From: CAZLNO01 sp964561005
GTDB lineage: Bacteria > Pseudomonadota > Alphaproteobacteria > Kiloniellales > Rhodovibrionaceae
Assembly: GCA_964561005.1 (NCBI GenBank)
Contig: CAZLNO010000034.1
Span: 1-32,724 of the forward strand
DNA: 32,724 nt
Direction: 5' to 3'
Numbering within the stretch: position 1 is the first letter of the stretch; each line of letters begins with the position of its first letter. Made by a program: the position numbers and the translations under genes. The notes beneath the pieces are model-generated. The model saw only the letters and a list, made by a program, of their open reading frames with translations, was not told where the DNA came from and searched no databases. Below, piece after piece: positions 8,311 through 15,075 of the stretch.

Positions 8311-8673
8311 ATGCTGAGTGCACGGGACCTGAGGGAGCGGCGCAAGATTCGCGTCCGCTCCAGCATCCGGAAGAACAGCGGGGCCAGGCCGCGGCTGTCG
8401 GTCTTCCGGTCCAACAAGCACATCTACGCGCAGGTCATCGACGACGCCAAGGGCGCCACGCTGGCGCACGCCTCGACGGTCGATCCCGACCTGCGCGCGC
8501 AGCTCCGCACCGGCGCCGACACGGCGGCGGCGTCGGCCGTCGGCAAGCTGATCGCCGAGCGCGCCCGCAAGGCCGGCGTCGACGAGGTCGTCTTCGACCG
8601 CGGCGGCTACATCTATCATGGCCGCGTGCAGGCCCTGGCCGACGGCGCGCGCGAAGGCGGCCTTTCGTTCTAG
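8311..8673 (+). CDS. rplR: 50S ribosomal protein L18
   Basis: L18 binds 5S rRNA and anchors it in the central protuberance. The 120-residue product shows RPRLSVFRSNKHIYAQVIDD, the A-rich helix GADTAAASAVGKLIAERA, and the ending FDRGGYIYHGRVQALADGA (in the last 25 residues). These match the family over its full length. It lies 4 nt after rplF and 15 nt before rpsE. Confidence 0.97.
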   Translation: MLSARDLRERRKIRVRSSIRKNSGARPRLSVFRSNKHIYAQVIDDAKGATLAHASTVDPDLRAQLRTGADTAAASAVGKLIAERARKAGVDEVVFDRGGYIYHGRVQALADGAREGGLSF

Positions 8674-8688
8674 GAGAGTGAGGATTCG

Positions 8689-9234
8689 ATGGCACGCAGC
8701 GACAGACAGGATCGCCGCGAAGAGAGCGAGCTGATCGAGAAGCTCGTTCATATCAACCGCGTCGCCAAGGTCGTCAAGGGCGGCCGCCGCTTCGGCTTTG
8801 CGGCGCTGGTCGTGGTGGGCGACGGCAAGGGCCGCGTGGGGTACGGCAACGGCAAGGCGCGCGAGGTGCCGGAGGCGATCCGCAAGGCGACGGAGCAGGC
8901 CAAGCGCACCATGATCCGCGTGCCGCTGCGCGAGGGCCGGACGCTGCATCACGACATCCCCGGCCATTTCGGCGCCGGGCAGGTGATCATGCGCGCGGCG
9001 CCGGCGGGCACGGGAATCATCGCTGGCGGTCCCATGCGCGCGATCTTCGAGGCGCTGGGCGTGCACGACGTCGTGGCGAAGTCGAACGGGACGCAGAACC
9101 CGCACAACATGATCAAGGCGGCGATGGAGGGCCTGCGCCGCTGCCGCAGCCCGCGTCAGGTCGCCCAGCGTCGGGGCAAGAAGGTCTCCGAGATCGTGGG
9201 TCGCCGCGAGGGCGCCCAGACCAGCGGGGAGTAA
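8689..9234 (+). CDS. rpsE: 30S ribosomal protein S5
   Basis: S5 is needed for decoding accuracy and mRNA unwinding at the entry tunnel. The 181-residue product has an N-terminal double-stranded RNA-binding domain (LIEKLVHINRVAKVVKGGRR, residues about 12-31) followed by GFAALVVVGDGKGRVGYG. The C-terminal domain contains AAPAGTGIIAGGPMRAIFE and SNGTQNPHNMIKA. Length is typical of alphaproteobacteria. AGGAGAG precedes the ATG. rpmD follows after 3 nt. Confidence 0.98.
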   Translation: MARSDRQDRREESELIEKLVHINRVAKVVKGGRRFGFAALVVVGDGKGRVGYGNGKAREVPEAIRKATEQAKRTMIRVPLREGRTLHHDIPGHFGAGQVIMRAAPAGTGIIAGGPMRAIFEALGVHDVVAKSNGTQNPHNMIKAAMEGLRRCRSPRQVAQRRGKKVSEIVGRREGAQTSGE

Positions 9235-9237
9235 CCG

Positions 9238-9432
9238 ATGGCCGAGCAGAAGAAGACGATCAAGGTCACCCAGATCCGCTCCGGCGCCCACCGGCTGCCG
9301 AAGCAACGGGCAACGCTGCGGGGTCTGGGGCTGACCCGGATGGGCCGCACGCGGGTGCTTGAGGATACGCCCGCCGTGCGCGGCATGATCAACAAGGTCA
9401 GCCACCTCGTCCGCGTCGAGGAGGCGGACTGA
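9238..9432 (+). CDS. rpmD: 50S ribosomal protein L30
   Basis: L30 is a small peripheral protein near the 5S rRNA. The 64-residue product matches family length and has the signature block RSGAHRLPKQRATLRGLGL followed by GRTRVLEDTPAVRGMINKV. It follows rpsE closely. The spacer to rplO is unusually long for this cluster (118 nt) and contains three consecutive hairpins. Confidence 0.96.
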   Translation: MAEQKKTIKVTQIRSGAHRLPKQRATLRGLGLTRMGRTRVLEDTPAVRGMINKVSHLVRVEEAD

Positions 9433-9550
9433 AACGCCCGGTTGTGGGCGAACGCCGCAGCGGGCGCGACCGCGCCCGCGGAGTCACGAGGCGAAGCCGG
9501 CCTTGCACGGCGCAAGCGGCCGGCCGATCTGTTCACAGGATGGCGAGGCG
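9433..9550 (+). promoter_or_regulatory. Structured spacer between rpmD and rplO (three hairpins)
   Basis: This 118-nt spacer contains three successive inverted repeats. The first is CGCCC/GGGCG at 9435-9450. The second is an 8-bp stem GCGGGCGC/GCGCCCGC at 9460-9479. The third is GCCGGCC-TTGC pairing with GCAA-(gc)-GGCCGGC at 9496-9524. No T tract follows, so none is a classic terminator. No small gene is recognisable. Roles could include RNA processing, mRNA stability or attenuation; this is inference from the folding only. Confidence 0.45.
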
Positions 9551-10078
9551 ATGAAGCTCAACGAGATTCGCGACAACGAGGGCGCCCGACACGCGCCCAA
9601 ACGCCGCGGGCGCGGCATCGGCTCGGGGCTGGGCAAGACCTCGGGCAAAGGCCATAAGGGTCAGAAGGCGCGGCGCGGCGTGGCGCTGCACGCCTTCGAG
9701 GGCGGCCAGATGCCGCTGCACCGCCGCGTGCCGAAGCGCGGCTTCAACAACATCTGGGCCAAGGAGTTCGCCGAGGTGAACCTGGACCAGCTCCAGAAAG
9801 CGGTCGATGCCGGGCGCCTCGACCCCGGCCGGCCCGTGGACGCCGCGAAGGTGCGCGAGGCGGGAATCGTCAAGCGGACCCGCGACGGGGTGCGTGTGCT
9901 CGGCCGCGGCGAGCTGAAAACGAAGCTGGATCTGGTGGTCGCCGGCGCCTCGAAGCCGGCCAGGGCGGCGATCGAGGCGCAGGGCGGCTCGGTCACGATC
10001 GAGAACGCCGAGAAGCTGGCTGCGGCGGAAGCCCGCAAGACCAAGCGCCGCAAGGCCACGCCGGACACCGCGGACTGA
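9551..10078 (+). CDS. rplO: 50S ribosomal protein L15
   Basis: L15 is a late assembly protein of the 50S core. The 175-residue product begins MKLNEIRDNEGARHAPKRRG and shows the Gly/Arg-rich extension GRGIGSGLGKTSGKGHKGQ and FEGGQMPLHRRVPKRGFNN. The globular domain follows, and the tail after it is basic (KTKRRKA). The frame is open upstream, but the ATG at 9551 gives the family start. It precedes secY by 70 nt, with a hairpin between. Confidence 0.97.
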   Translation: MKLNEIRDNEGARHAPKRRGRGIGSGLGKTSGKGHKGQKARRGVALHAFEGGQMPLHRRVPKRGFNNIWAKEFAEVNLDQLQKAVDAGRLDPGRPVDAAKVREAGIVKRTRDGVRVLGRGELKTKLDLVVAGASKPARAAIEAQGGSVTIENAEKLAAAEARKTKRRKATPDTAD

Positions 10079-10084
10079 TCGTCG

Positions 10085-10111
10085 GGCCCGGCGTCGTCGT
10101 GGCGCCGGGCC
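10085..10111 (+). promoter_or_regulatory. Hairpin in the rplO-secY spacer
   Basis: A 9-bp perfect stem pairs GGCCCGGCG (10085-10093) with CGCCGGGCC (10103-10111) over a 9-nt loop. There is no U-rich tail, so it is more likely an mRNA structure or processing site ahead of secY than a full terminator. Read-through is required if secY and adk belong to the same transcript. Confidence 0.4.
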
Positions 10112-10148
10112 GTCGTCGTCAACAGCGTCCGAGGAACGGGAAGCGCAG

Positions 10149-11495
10149 ATGGCATCCGCCGCCGAACAACTCGCCGCCAACATGAACCTCGGGGCCTTCG
10201 CCAAGGCGACGGACCTGAAGAAGCGCCTTTGGTTCACGTTGGGCGCGCTCGTGATCTACCGGCTGGGCACCTACATCCCGGTGCCCGGCATCGATCCCGC
10301 CGCGCTGGAGCAGATCTTCCAGCAGCAGGCGCAGGGCATGCTGGGCATGTTCGACATGTTCGCCGGCGGCTCGCTGGGGCGCATGACGATCTTCGCCCTC
10401 AGCATCATGCCCTACATCTCGGCGGCGATCATCATGCAGCTCCTGACGGCAGTGTCGCCGACGCTGGAGCAGCTCAAGAAGGAAGGCGAGACCGGCCGCA
10501 AGAGGATCAACCAGTACACCCGCTACGGCACGGTGCTGCTGGCGGCCGTGCAGGCCTACGGCATTGCCGTGGGCCTGGAGGGCATGCGCGGCCCGGCGGG
10601 CGAGTCGGCGGTGATCGATCCGGGGCTGTTCTTCCGGGTCACCACCGTCATCACCCTCACCGGCGGCACCATCTTCCTGATGTGGCTGGGCGAGCAGATC
10701 ACCCAGCGGGGCGTGGGCAACGGCATTTCGCTGATCATCTTCTCGGGCATCGTGGCGAACCTGCCCAGCGCCATCGCCAGCACGCTGGAGCTGGGCCGGA
10801 CCGGGGCGCTATCGAGTGGCGTCATCATGTTCGTCCTGGTGATGGCGGTCGTGGTCATCGCCTTCATCGTGTTCGTCGAGCGGGCGCAGCGGCGGCTGGT
10901 GGTGCAGTATCCCAAGCGCCAGGCCGGCAACAAGATGTTCGGGGGCGAGCAGTCGCACCTGCCGATCAAGCTGAACTCGGCCGGAGTGATTCCGCTGATC
11001 TTCGCCTCGTCGCTGCTGCTGATGCCGCTGACCATGGCCGGCTTTTCCGGCGCGGGCGGACCGGAGTGGCTGACCTCGATCACGGCGCTCCTGGGCCGCG
11101 GGCAGCCGCTGTACTACGTGCTCTATGTCTCGCTGATCATCTTCTTCGCGTTCTTCTATACCTCGATCGTGTTCAATCCGGAGGACACGGCCGACAACCT
11201 GAAGAAGCACGGGGGCTTCATCCCGGGTATCCGGCCCGGCAAGAACACCGCGACCTACATTCACTACATTCTGATGCGGCTGACGGCCGTGGGAGCGGTC
11301 TATCTGGCGCTGGTCGCCATGCTGCCGGAGATCCTGATCGCGCAATACAACGTGCCGTTCTACTTCGGCGGGACGAGCCTGCTGATCGTCGTCTCGGTCA
11401 CGATGGACACCGTGGCGCAGATCCATTCCCACTTGCTGGCGCACCAGTACGAGGGCCTGATTCGGAAATCGCGGCTGAAGGGGAGGCGCGGATGA
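10149..11495 (+). CDS. secY: Protein translocase subunit SecY
   Basis: SecY is the channel of the SecYEG translocon in the inner membrane. The 448-residue product has the family layout of ten membrane segments. The first is near residues 30-50 (WFTLGALVIYRLGTYIPVPG), followed by the plug region with GGSLGRMTIFALSIMPYISA. The cytoplasmic loops are visible with GNGISLIIFSGIVA and VQYPKRQAGNKMFGG, and a basic C-terminal tail (RKSRLKGRRG) completes the protein. Its stop overlaps the adk start by 4 nt (ATGA), so the two are translationally coupled. Confidence 0.98.
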   Translation: MASAAEQLAANMNLGAFAKATDLKKRLWFTLGALVIYRLGTYIPVPGIDPAALEQIFQQQAQGMLGMFDMFAGGSLGRMTIFALSIMPYISAAIIMQLLTAVSPTLEQLKKEGETGRKRINQYTRYGTVLLAAVQAYGIAVGLEGMRGPAGESAVIDPGLFFRVTTVITLTGGTIFLMWLGEQITQRGVGNGISLIIFSGIVANLPSAIASTLELGRTGALSSGVIMFVLVMAVVVIAFIVFVERAQRRLVVQYPKRQAGNKMFGGEQSHLPIKLNSAGVIPLIFASSLLLMPLTMAGFSGAGGPEWLTSITALLGRGQPLYYVLYVSLIIFFAFFYTSIVFNPEDTADNLKKHGGFIPGIRPGKNTATYIHYILMRLTAVGAVYLALVAMLPEILIAQYNVPFYFGGTSLLIVVSVTMDTVAQIHSHLLAHQYEGLIRKSRLKGRRG

Positions 11496-12154
11496 ACATC
11501 ATTCTGCTTGGACCGCCGGGCGCCGGGAAGGGGACCCAGGCGAAGCGGCTGGAGGACGCCTTCGGGATTCCGCAGCTTTCGACCGGCGACATGCTGCGCG
11601 CGGCGGTCAAGTCGGGCAGCGAGCTGGGCCAGAAGGCCAAGAAGGTGATGGACGCCGGCGAGCTGATGCCCGACGACCTGATGGTCCAGATGATCGAGGA
11701 GCGGATCCAGCAGCCGGACTGCGCCGAGGGCTTCATCCTCGACGGCTTTCCGCGCACCGTGGCGCAGGCGGAGGCCCTGGACGACATGCTGGCGCGCCTC
11801 GGCACGCAGCTCGACGCGGTGATCGAGCTGAAGGTGGACGAGGAGGCGCTGGTCGAGCGGATCACCGGACGCTATTCCTGTGCCAACTGCGGGGCCGGCT
11901 ATCACGACAGGTTCCAGACCCCCAAGGTGGCCGGCGTCTGCGACTCCTGCGGCGGCACGGAGTTCAAGCGGCGCGACGACGATAACGAGGCGACCGTCCG
12001 GGCCCGCCTCGAAGCCTACCGGCAGCAGACCGCGCCGATCCTGCCCTATTACGAGAAGAAGGGCATCCTGAAGCAGGTCGACGGCATGGCCGACATCGAC
12101 GAGGTGACGAAACAACTCAAGACGATCGTCGAGGGCATACGACAGACCGGCTGA
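11492..12154 (+). CDS. adk: Adenylate kinase, long form with Cys4 zinc lid
   Basis: Adenylate kinase interconverts ATP + AMP and 2 ADP in the cytosol. The 220-residue product has the P-loop GPPGAGKGTQAKRL at residues 7-20, the AMP-site segment STGDMLRAAV, and DGFPRT in the core. It is the long form: its LID carries CANC and, 20 residues on, CDSC, a structural zinc site absent from the enterobacterial enzyme. RRDDDNEATVRARL follows the LID. The start at 11492 overlaps the secY stop. It is the last gene before the alpha-operon promoter. Confidence 0.97.
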   Translation: MNIILLGPPGAGKGTQAKRLEDAFGIPQLSTGDMLRAAVKSGSELGQKAKKVMDAGELMPDDLMVQMIEERIQQPDCAEGFILDGFPRTVAQAEALDDMLARLGTQLDAVIELKVDEEALVERITGRYSCANCGAGYHDRFQTPKVAGVCDSCGGTEFKRRDDDNEATVRARLEAYRQQTAPILPYYEKKGILKQVDGMADIDEVTKQLKTIVEGIRQTG

Positions 12155-12161
12155 CGCCGGG

Positions 12162-12189
12162 TTGACACCGGAACGACCGCATTTATATT
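12162..12189 (+). promoter_or_regulatory. Promoter for the alpha operon (rpsM rpsK rpoA rplQ)
   Basis: A perfect -35 hexamer TTGACA at 12162-12167 is followed after 16 nt by TATATT at 12184-12189, five of six matches to the -10 consensus. The ATTTATATT tract stands out in an otherwise GC-rich 127-nt spacer between adk and rpsM. Transcription would start near 12196 and give a leader of about 85 nt. Inferred from sequence only. Confidence 0.65.
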
Positions 12190-12281
12190 GCAGGTTCCCC
12201 GGTGCCGGCGCGACCGGACCCGTCGTGTTTGTCCAGACAATCAGGCAATGAACGGGCGAGAGAGATTAAGGAGACCGCCAC

Positions 12282-12662
12282 GTGGCACGTATTGCGGGCG
12301 TCAACATCCCGACCCAGAAGCGGGTGCCGATCGCGTTGACCTACATCCACGGGATCGGTCACACGCAGGCGAACAAGATCTGCGACAAGCTGGGCATCCC
12401 GGTTTCGCGTCGCGTGAACGACCTGACCGAGGACGAGGTGGTTCGCATCCGCGAGACCATCGACCAGGACTATACCGTCGAGGGCGACCTGCGGCGCGAG
12501 ACCGCGATGAACATCAAGCGCCTGATGGATCTGGGGTGCTATCGCGGCTTGCGCCATCGCAAGGGGCTGCCGGTGCGCGGCCAGCGCACCCACACCAACG
12601 CCCGGACCCGCAAGGGGCCGGCGAAGGCGATCGCCGGCAAGAAGAAGCCCGGCAGGAAGTAG
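12282..12662 (+). CDS. rpsM: 30S ribosomal protein S13 (GTG start)
   Basis: S13 lies in the 30S head and forms bridges to the 50S subunit. The 126-residue product begins MARIAGVNIPTQKRVPIALTY and shows GLRHRKGLPVRGQRTHTNARTRKG (GLRHRKGLPVRGQRTHTNA, then RTRKG) with the basic end KKKPGRK. The start is GTG at 12282, with AAGGAGA ending about 8 nt upstream, which fixes the choice. It is the first gene after the candidate promoter. No rpmJ lies between secY/adk and rpsM. Confidence 0.97.
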   Translation: MARIAGVNIPTQKRVPIALTYIHGIGHTQANKICDKLGIPVSRRVNDLTEDEVVRIRETIDQDYTVEGDLRRETAMNIKRLMDLGCYRGLRHRKGLPVRGQRTHTNARTRKGPAKAIAGKKKPGRK

Positions 12663-12686
12663 ACTCCCTCTTTTAGGACGATCGGC

Positions 12687-12704
12687 CCGCCCGTCGGCGG
12701 GCGG
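12687..12704 (+). promoter_or_regulatory. Hairpin in the rpsM-rpsK spacer
   Basis: A 7-bp stem GCCCGCC/GGCGGGC with a 4-nt loop lies in the 71-nt spacer between rpsM and rpsK. No T tract follows. It is probably an mRNA stability or processing structure, as both flanking genes should be cotranscribed. Function is inferred only from the inverted repeat. Confidence 0.35.
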
Positions 12705-12733
12705 AACGCAAGCGAAAGGCGGCGACGAACGGC

Positions 12734-13126
12734 ATGGCGAAGGCAACGCAAGGGCGACTGCGCAAGCGCGAGAAGAAGAACATCACCTCGGGCATCGCGC
12801 ACGTGAGCGCCACGTTCAACAACACGATGGTGATGATCACCGATGTCCAGGGCAACGCGATCTCCTGGGCGACGTCCGGCATGATGGGCTTCAAGGGGTC
12901 GCGCAAGTCGACGCCCTACGCCGCCCAGGTCGCGGCCGACAACGCCGGCCGCAAGGCCCAGGAGCACGGCATGAAGACCCTGGAGGTGAACGTGAAGGGC
13001 CCCGGGTCCGGCCGGGAGTCCGCGCTGCGGGCGCTGCAGGCCTGCGGATTTTCGATCACGGCGATCCGGGACGTGACGCCGATCCCGCACAATGGCTGCC
13101 GGCCGCCCAAGCGGCGGCGCGTCTAG
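12734..13126 (+). CDS. rpsK: 30S ribosomal protein S11
   Basis: S11 shapes the platform of the 30S subunit at the mRNA exit side. The 130-residue product has KKNITSGIAHVSATFNNTMV near residues 14-33, GNAISWATSGMMGFKGSRKS, and the signature ending IRDVTPIPHNGCRPPKRRRV. Length and motifs match the family fully. The 137-nt spacer to rpoA can fold into a long hairpin. Confidence 0.98.
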   Translation: MAKATQGRLRKREKKNITSGIAHVSATFNNTMVMITDVQGNAISWATSGMMGFKGSRKSTPYAAQVAADNAGRKAQEHGMKTLEVNVKGPGSGRESALRALQACGFSITAIRDVTPIPHNGCRPPKRRRV

Positions 13127-13147
13127 CCCCGAGACGGGATTGCAGAG

Positions 13148-13201
13148 CCGTCGGCGGCGTTGCCCGATCCGCGGGCGGCGCCGGTGCGCGAGCGCCGACG
13201 G
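13148..13201 (+). promoter_or_regulatory. Long-range hairpin in the rpsK-rpoA spacer
   Basis: CCGTCGGCG at 13148-13156 pairs perfectly with CGCCGACGG at 13193-13201. The enclosed 36 nt contain a smaller stem GCCC/GGGC, so the spacer could form a branched structure. It lies about 60 nt before the rpoA start. Roles as a processing site or translational control element for rpoA are possible but unproven. Confidence 0.4.
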
Positions 13202-13263
13202 GGGCGGGACCAACGCCCTCGATGCCGACGGATCCTTGACGACAGAAAGTGCGAGGCGCAGCC

Positions 13264-14280
13264 GTGCTTCAGAAGAACTGGACCGAACTCATCAAGCCGA
13301 ACAAGCTGGACATCCGTGCCGGCGCCGACCCGAAGCGCTCCGCCAGGGTGGTGGCGGAGCCGCTGGAGCGCGGCTTCGGACTCACGCTAGGCAACTCCCT
13401 GCGGCGCGTGCTGCTCAGTTCGCTTCAGGGGGCCGCTGTCACGTCCATCCAGATCGACGGAGTCCTGCACGAGTTCTCGTCGATCCCGGGCGTGCGCGAG
13501 GACGTCACCGACATCGTCCTCAACGTGAAGGCCCTGGCCCTGCGCATGGGCGGCGAGGGACCGAAGCGCATGCGCCTGCGGGCCGAAGGCCCCGGCGAGG
13601 TCAAGGCGGGGCAGATCGAAACCGGGCACGACATCGAGGTGATGAATCCGAAGCTGGTGATCTGCACCCTGGACGACGGTGCCCGCTTTGACATGGAAAT
13701 GACCGTGGAGACCGGCAAGGGCTACGTGCCGGGCTCGCAGAACCGGCCCGAGGACGCGCCCATCGGGCTGATCCCGGTGGACGCCGTGTTCTCCCCGGTG
13801 CGCAACGTCGCCTACCGGGTGGAGAACTCCCGTGTCGGCCAGGTGACCGACTATGACAAGCTGACCATGGAGGTCGAGACCAACGGCACCGTGAAGCCGG
13901 ACGATGCCGTGGCGCTGGCGGCGCGCATCCTGCAGGACCAGCTTCAGCTCTTCATCAACTTCGAGGAGCCGCAGCTCCGCCGCGAGGAGGAGGCCGGCAG
14001 CGAGTTGCCGTTCAACCGCAACCTCCTGCGCAAGGTGGACGAGCTGGAGCTGTCGGTGCGCTCGGCGAACTGCCTGAAGAACGACAACATCGTCTACATC
14101 GGCGACCTGGTGCAGAAGACCGAGGCGGACATGCTCCGCACGCCGAATTTCGGCCGCAAGTCGCTGAACGAGATCAAGGAAGTGCTCTCCCAGATGGGGC
14201 TGTCGCTGGGCATGGACGTACCGGGCTGGCCGCCCGACAACATCGAAGAACTGGCCAAGAAGCTGGAAGAGCCCTACTGA
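13264..14280 (+). CDS. rpoA: DNA-directed RNA polymerase subunit alpha (GTG start)
   Basis: The alpha dimer nucleates RNA polymerase assembly, and its C-terminal domain contacts UP elements and activators. The 338-residue product starts LQKNWTELIKP after the initiator. The N-terminal domain carries ERGFGLTLGNSLRRVLLSS near residues 35-53. The C-terminal domain has VRSANCLKNDNI and TPNFGRKSLNEIKEVL, holding the DNA-contacting Arg, Asn and Lys of the family. A frame extension to GTG at 13249 is possible; GTG at 13264 gives the normal alphaproteobacterial N-terminus and length. Confidence 0.96.
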   Translation: MLQKNWTELIKPNKLDIRAGADPKRSARVVAEPLERGFGLTLGNSLRRVLLSSLQGAAVTSIQIDGVLHEFSSIPGVREDVTDIVLNVKALALRMGGEGPKRMRLRAEGPGEVKAGQIETGHDIEVMNPKLVICTLDDGARFDMEMTVETGKGYVPGSQNRPEDAPIGLIPVDAVFSPVRNVAYRVENSRVGQVTDYDKLTMEVETNGTVKPDDAVALAARILQDQLQLFINFEEPQLRREEEAGSELPFNRNLLRKVDELELSVRSANCLKNDNIVYIGDLVQKTEADMLRTPNFGRKSLNEIKEVLSQMGLSLGMDVPGWPPDNIEELAKKLEEPY

Positions 14281-14495
14281 TGCGGGCTTCGGGCGGCTGA
14301 CCCCAGGGTCGGCGCCCATCGACGGACGGGGCGGAGAGCGCCCCCACCCGGCGTACCTGGACGCGCCACGACAGACGCGTCCGCGGCGTCGGGAATCGCG
14401 ATCGGTCTCGCGCGCGAGATCGGGGCACACACGGAGGACGAACACGGGAACCCCGGCGGGTCCGCGCGGACCCGGTACATCGAGGAGCTAAAGTC
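14281..14495 (+). other. 215-nt rpoA-rplQ spacer with a perfect palindrome
   Basis: No gene is seen here. A 16-nt self-complementary sequence (GGGTCCGCGCGGACCC, about 14457-14472) lies 24 nt before the rplQ start, ahead of a GAGGAG ribosome site. The spacer is longer than is usual between these genes. It may be an RNA processing or stability region; no promoter stands out. Confidence 0.35.
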
Positions 14496-14921
14496 ATGCG
14501 CCACGCCCACGCCGGTCGCAAGCTGAACCGGACCAGCAGCCACCGCAAGGCCATGTTCGCCAACATGGCGAGCTCGTTGATCAAGCACGAGCAGATCGTC
14601 ACCACGCTGCCCAAGGCGAAGGAACTGCGCCGGGTGGCCGACAAGCTGATCACGCTGGGCAAGAAGGGCGACCTGGCCTCGCGCCGCCGGGCGGCCGCGC
14701 AGCTCCGCGACGAGCGGATGGCGAAGAAGCTCTTCGACGTCCTCGGACCGCGCTACCAGAACCGCAACGGCGGCTACACCCGCGTCCTCAAGGCCGGCTT
14801 CCGCTATGGCGACATGGCGCCGATGGCGGTCATCGAGCTGGTGGACCGCGATCCTTCGGCCAAGGGGACCGACTCCGGGCCGACGGCCGAACAGGAAGAG
14901 GGCGAAGAGGAAGAGGAATAA
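14496..14921 (+). CDS. rplQ: 50S ribosomal protein L17
   Basis: L17 sits near the tunnel exit of the 50S subunit. The 141-residue product begins MRHAHAGRKLNRTSSHRKAM and has MASSLIKHEQIVTTLPKAKE followed by RNGGYTRVLKAGFRYGDMAPMA (RNGGYTRVLKAG, then FRYGDMAPMA), the family core. The last 15-20 residues are very acidic (EQEEGEEEEE), an addition outside the core. GAGGAG precedes the ATG. It closes the operon and is followed by a hairpin terminator. Confidence 0.97.
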   Translation: MRHAHAGRKLNRTSSHRKAMFANMASSLIKHEQIVTTLPKAKELRRVADKLITLGKKGDLASRRRAAAQLRDERMAKKLFDVLGPRYQNRNGGYTRVLKAGFRYGDMAPMAVIELVDRDPSAKGTDSGPTAEQEEGEEEEE

Positions 14922-14951
14922 CTTGCCCGGCATCCTTTGCGACAGTCATTG

Positions 14952-14980
14952 CGGCCCCCGAAGCGGGGCCGTATTACTTT
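14952..14980 (+). terminator. Probable terminator after rplQ
   Basis: CGGCCCC (14952-14958) pairs with GGGGCCG (14965-14971) across a 6-nt loop, followed by TATTACTTT. The T tract is interrupted, so efficiency is uncertain. Its place 30 nt after the last ribosomal gene supports termination of the super-operon here. Confidence 0.6.
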
Positions 14981-15075
14981 GGGCGGTCCGGCCCGCCGCC
15001 ATTGTGGCGAAAGAGCGGTCCCGTTGCCCGGCCGGCGCACGGCCGGCCGGGCGTTTCGCAAATGTGGGGCGTCGC

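Noticed and set aside
12155..12281. Missing rpmJ or infA as evidence of gene loss
   Set aside because: Absence of these genes between secY/adk and rpsM is normal in alphaproteobacteria; they are usually encoded elsewhere.
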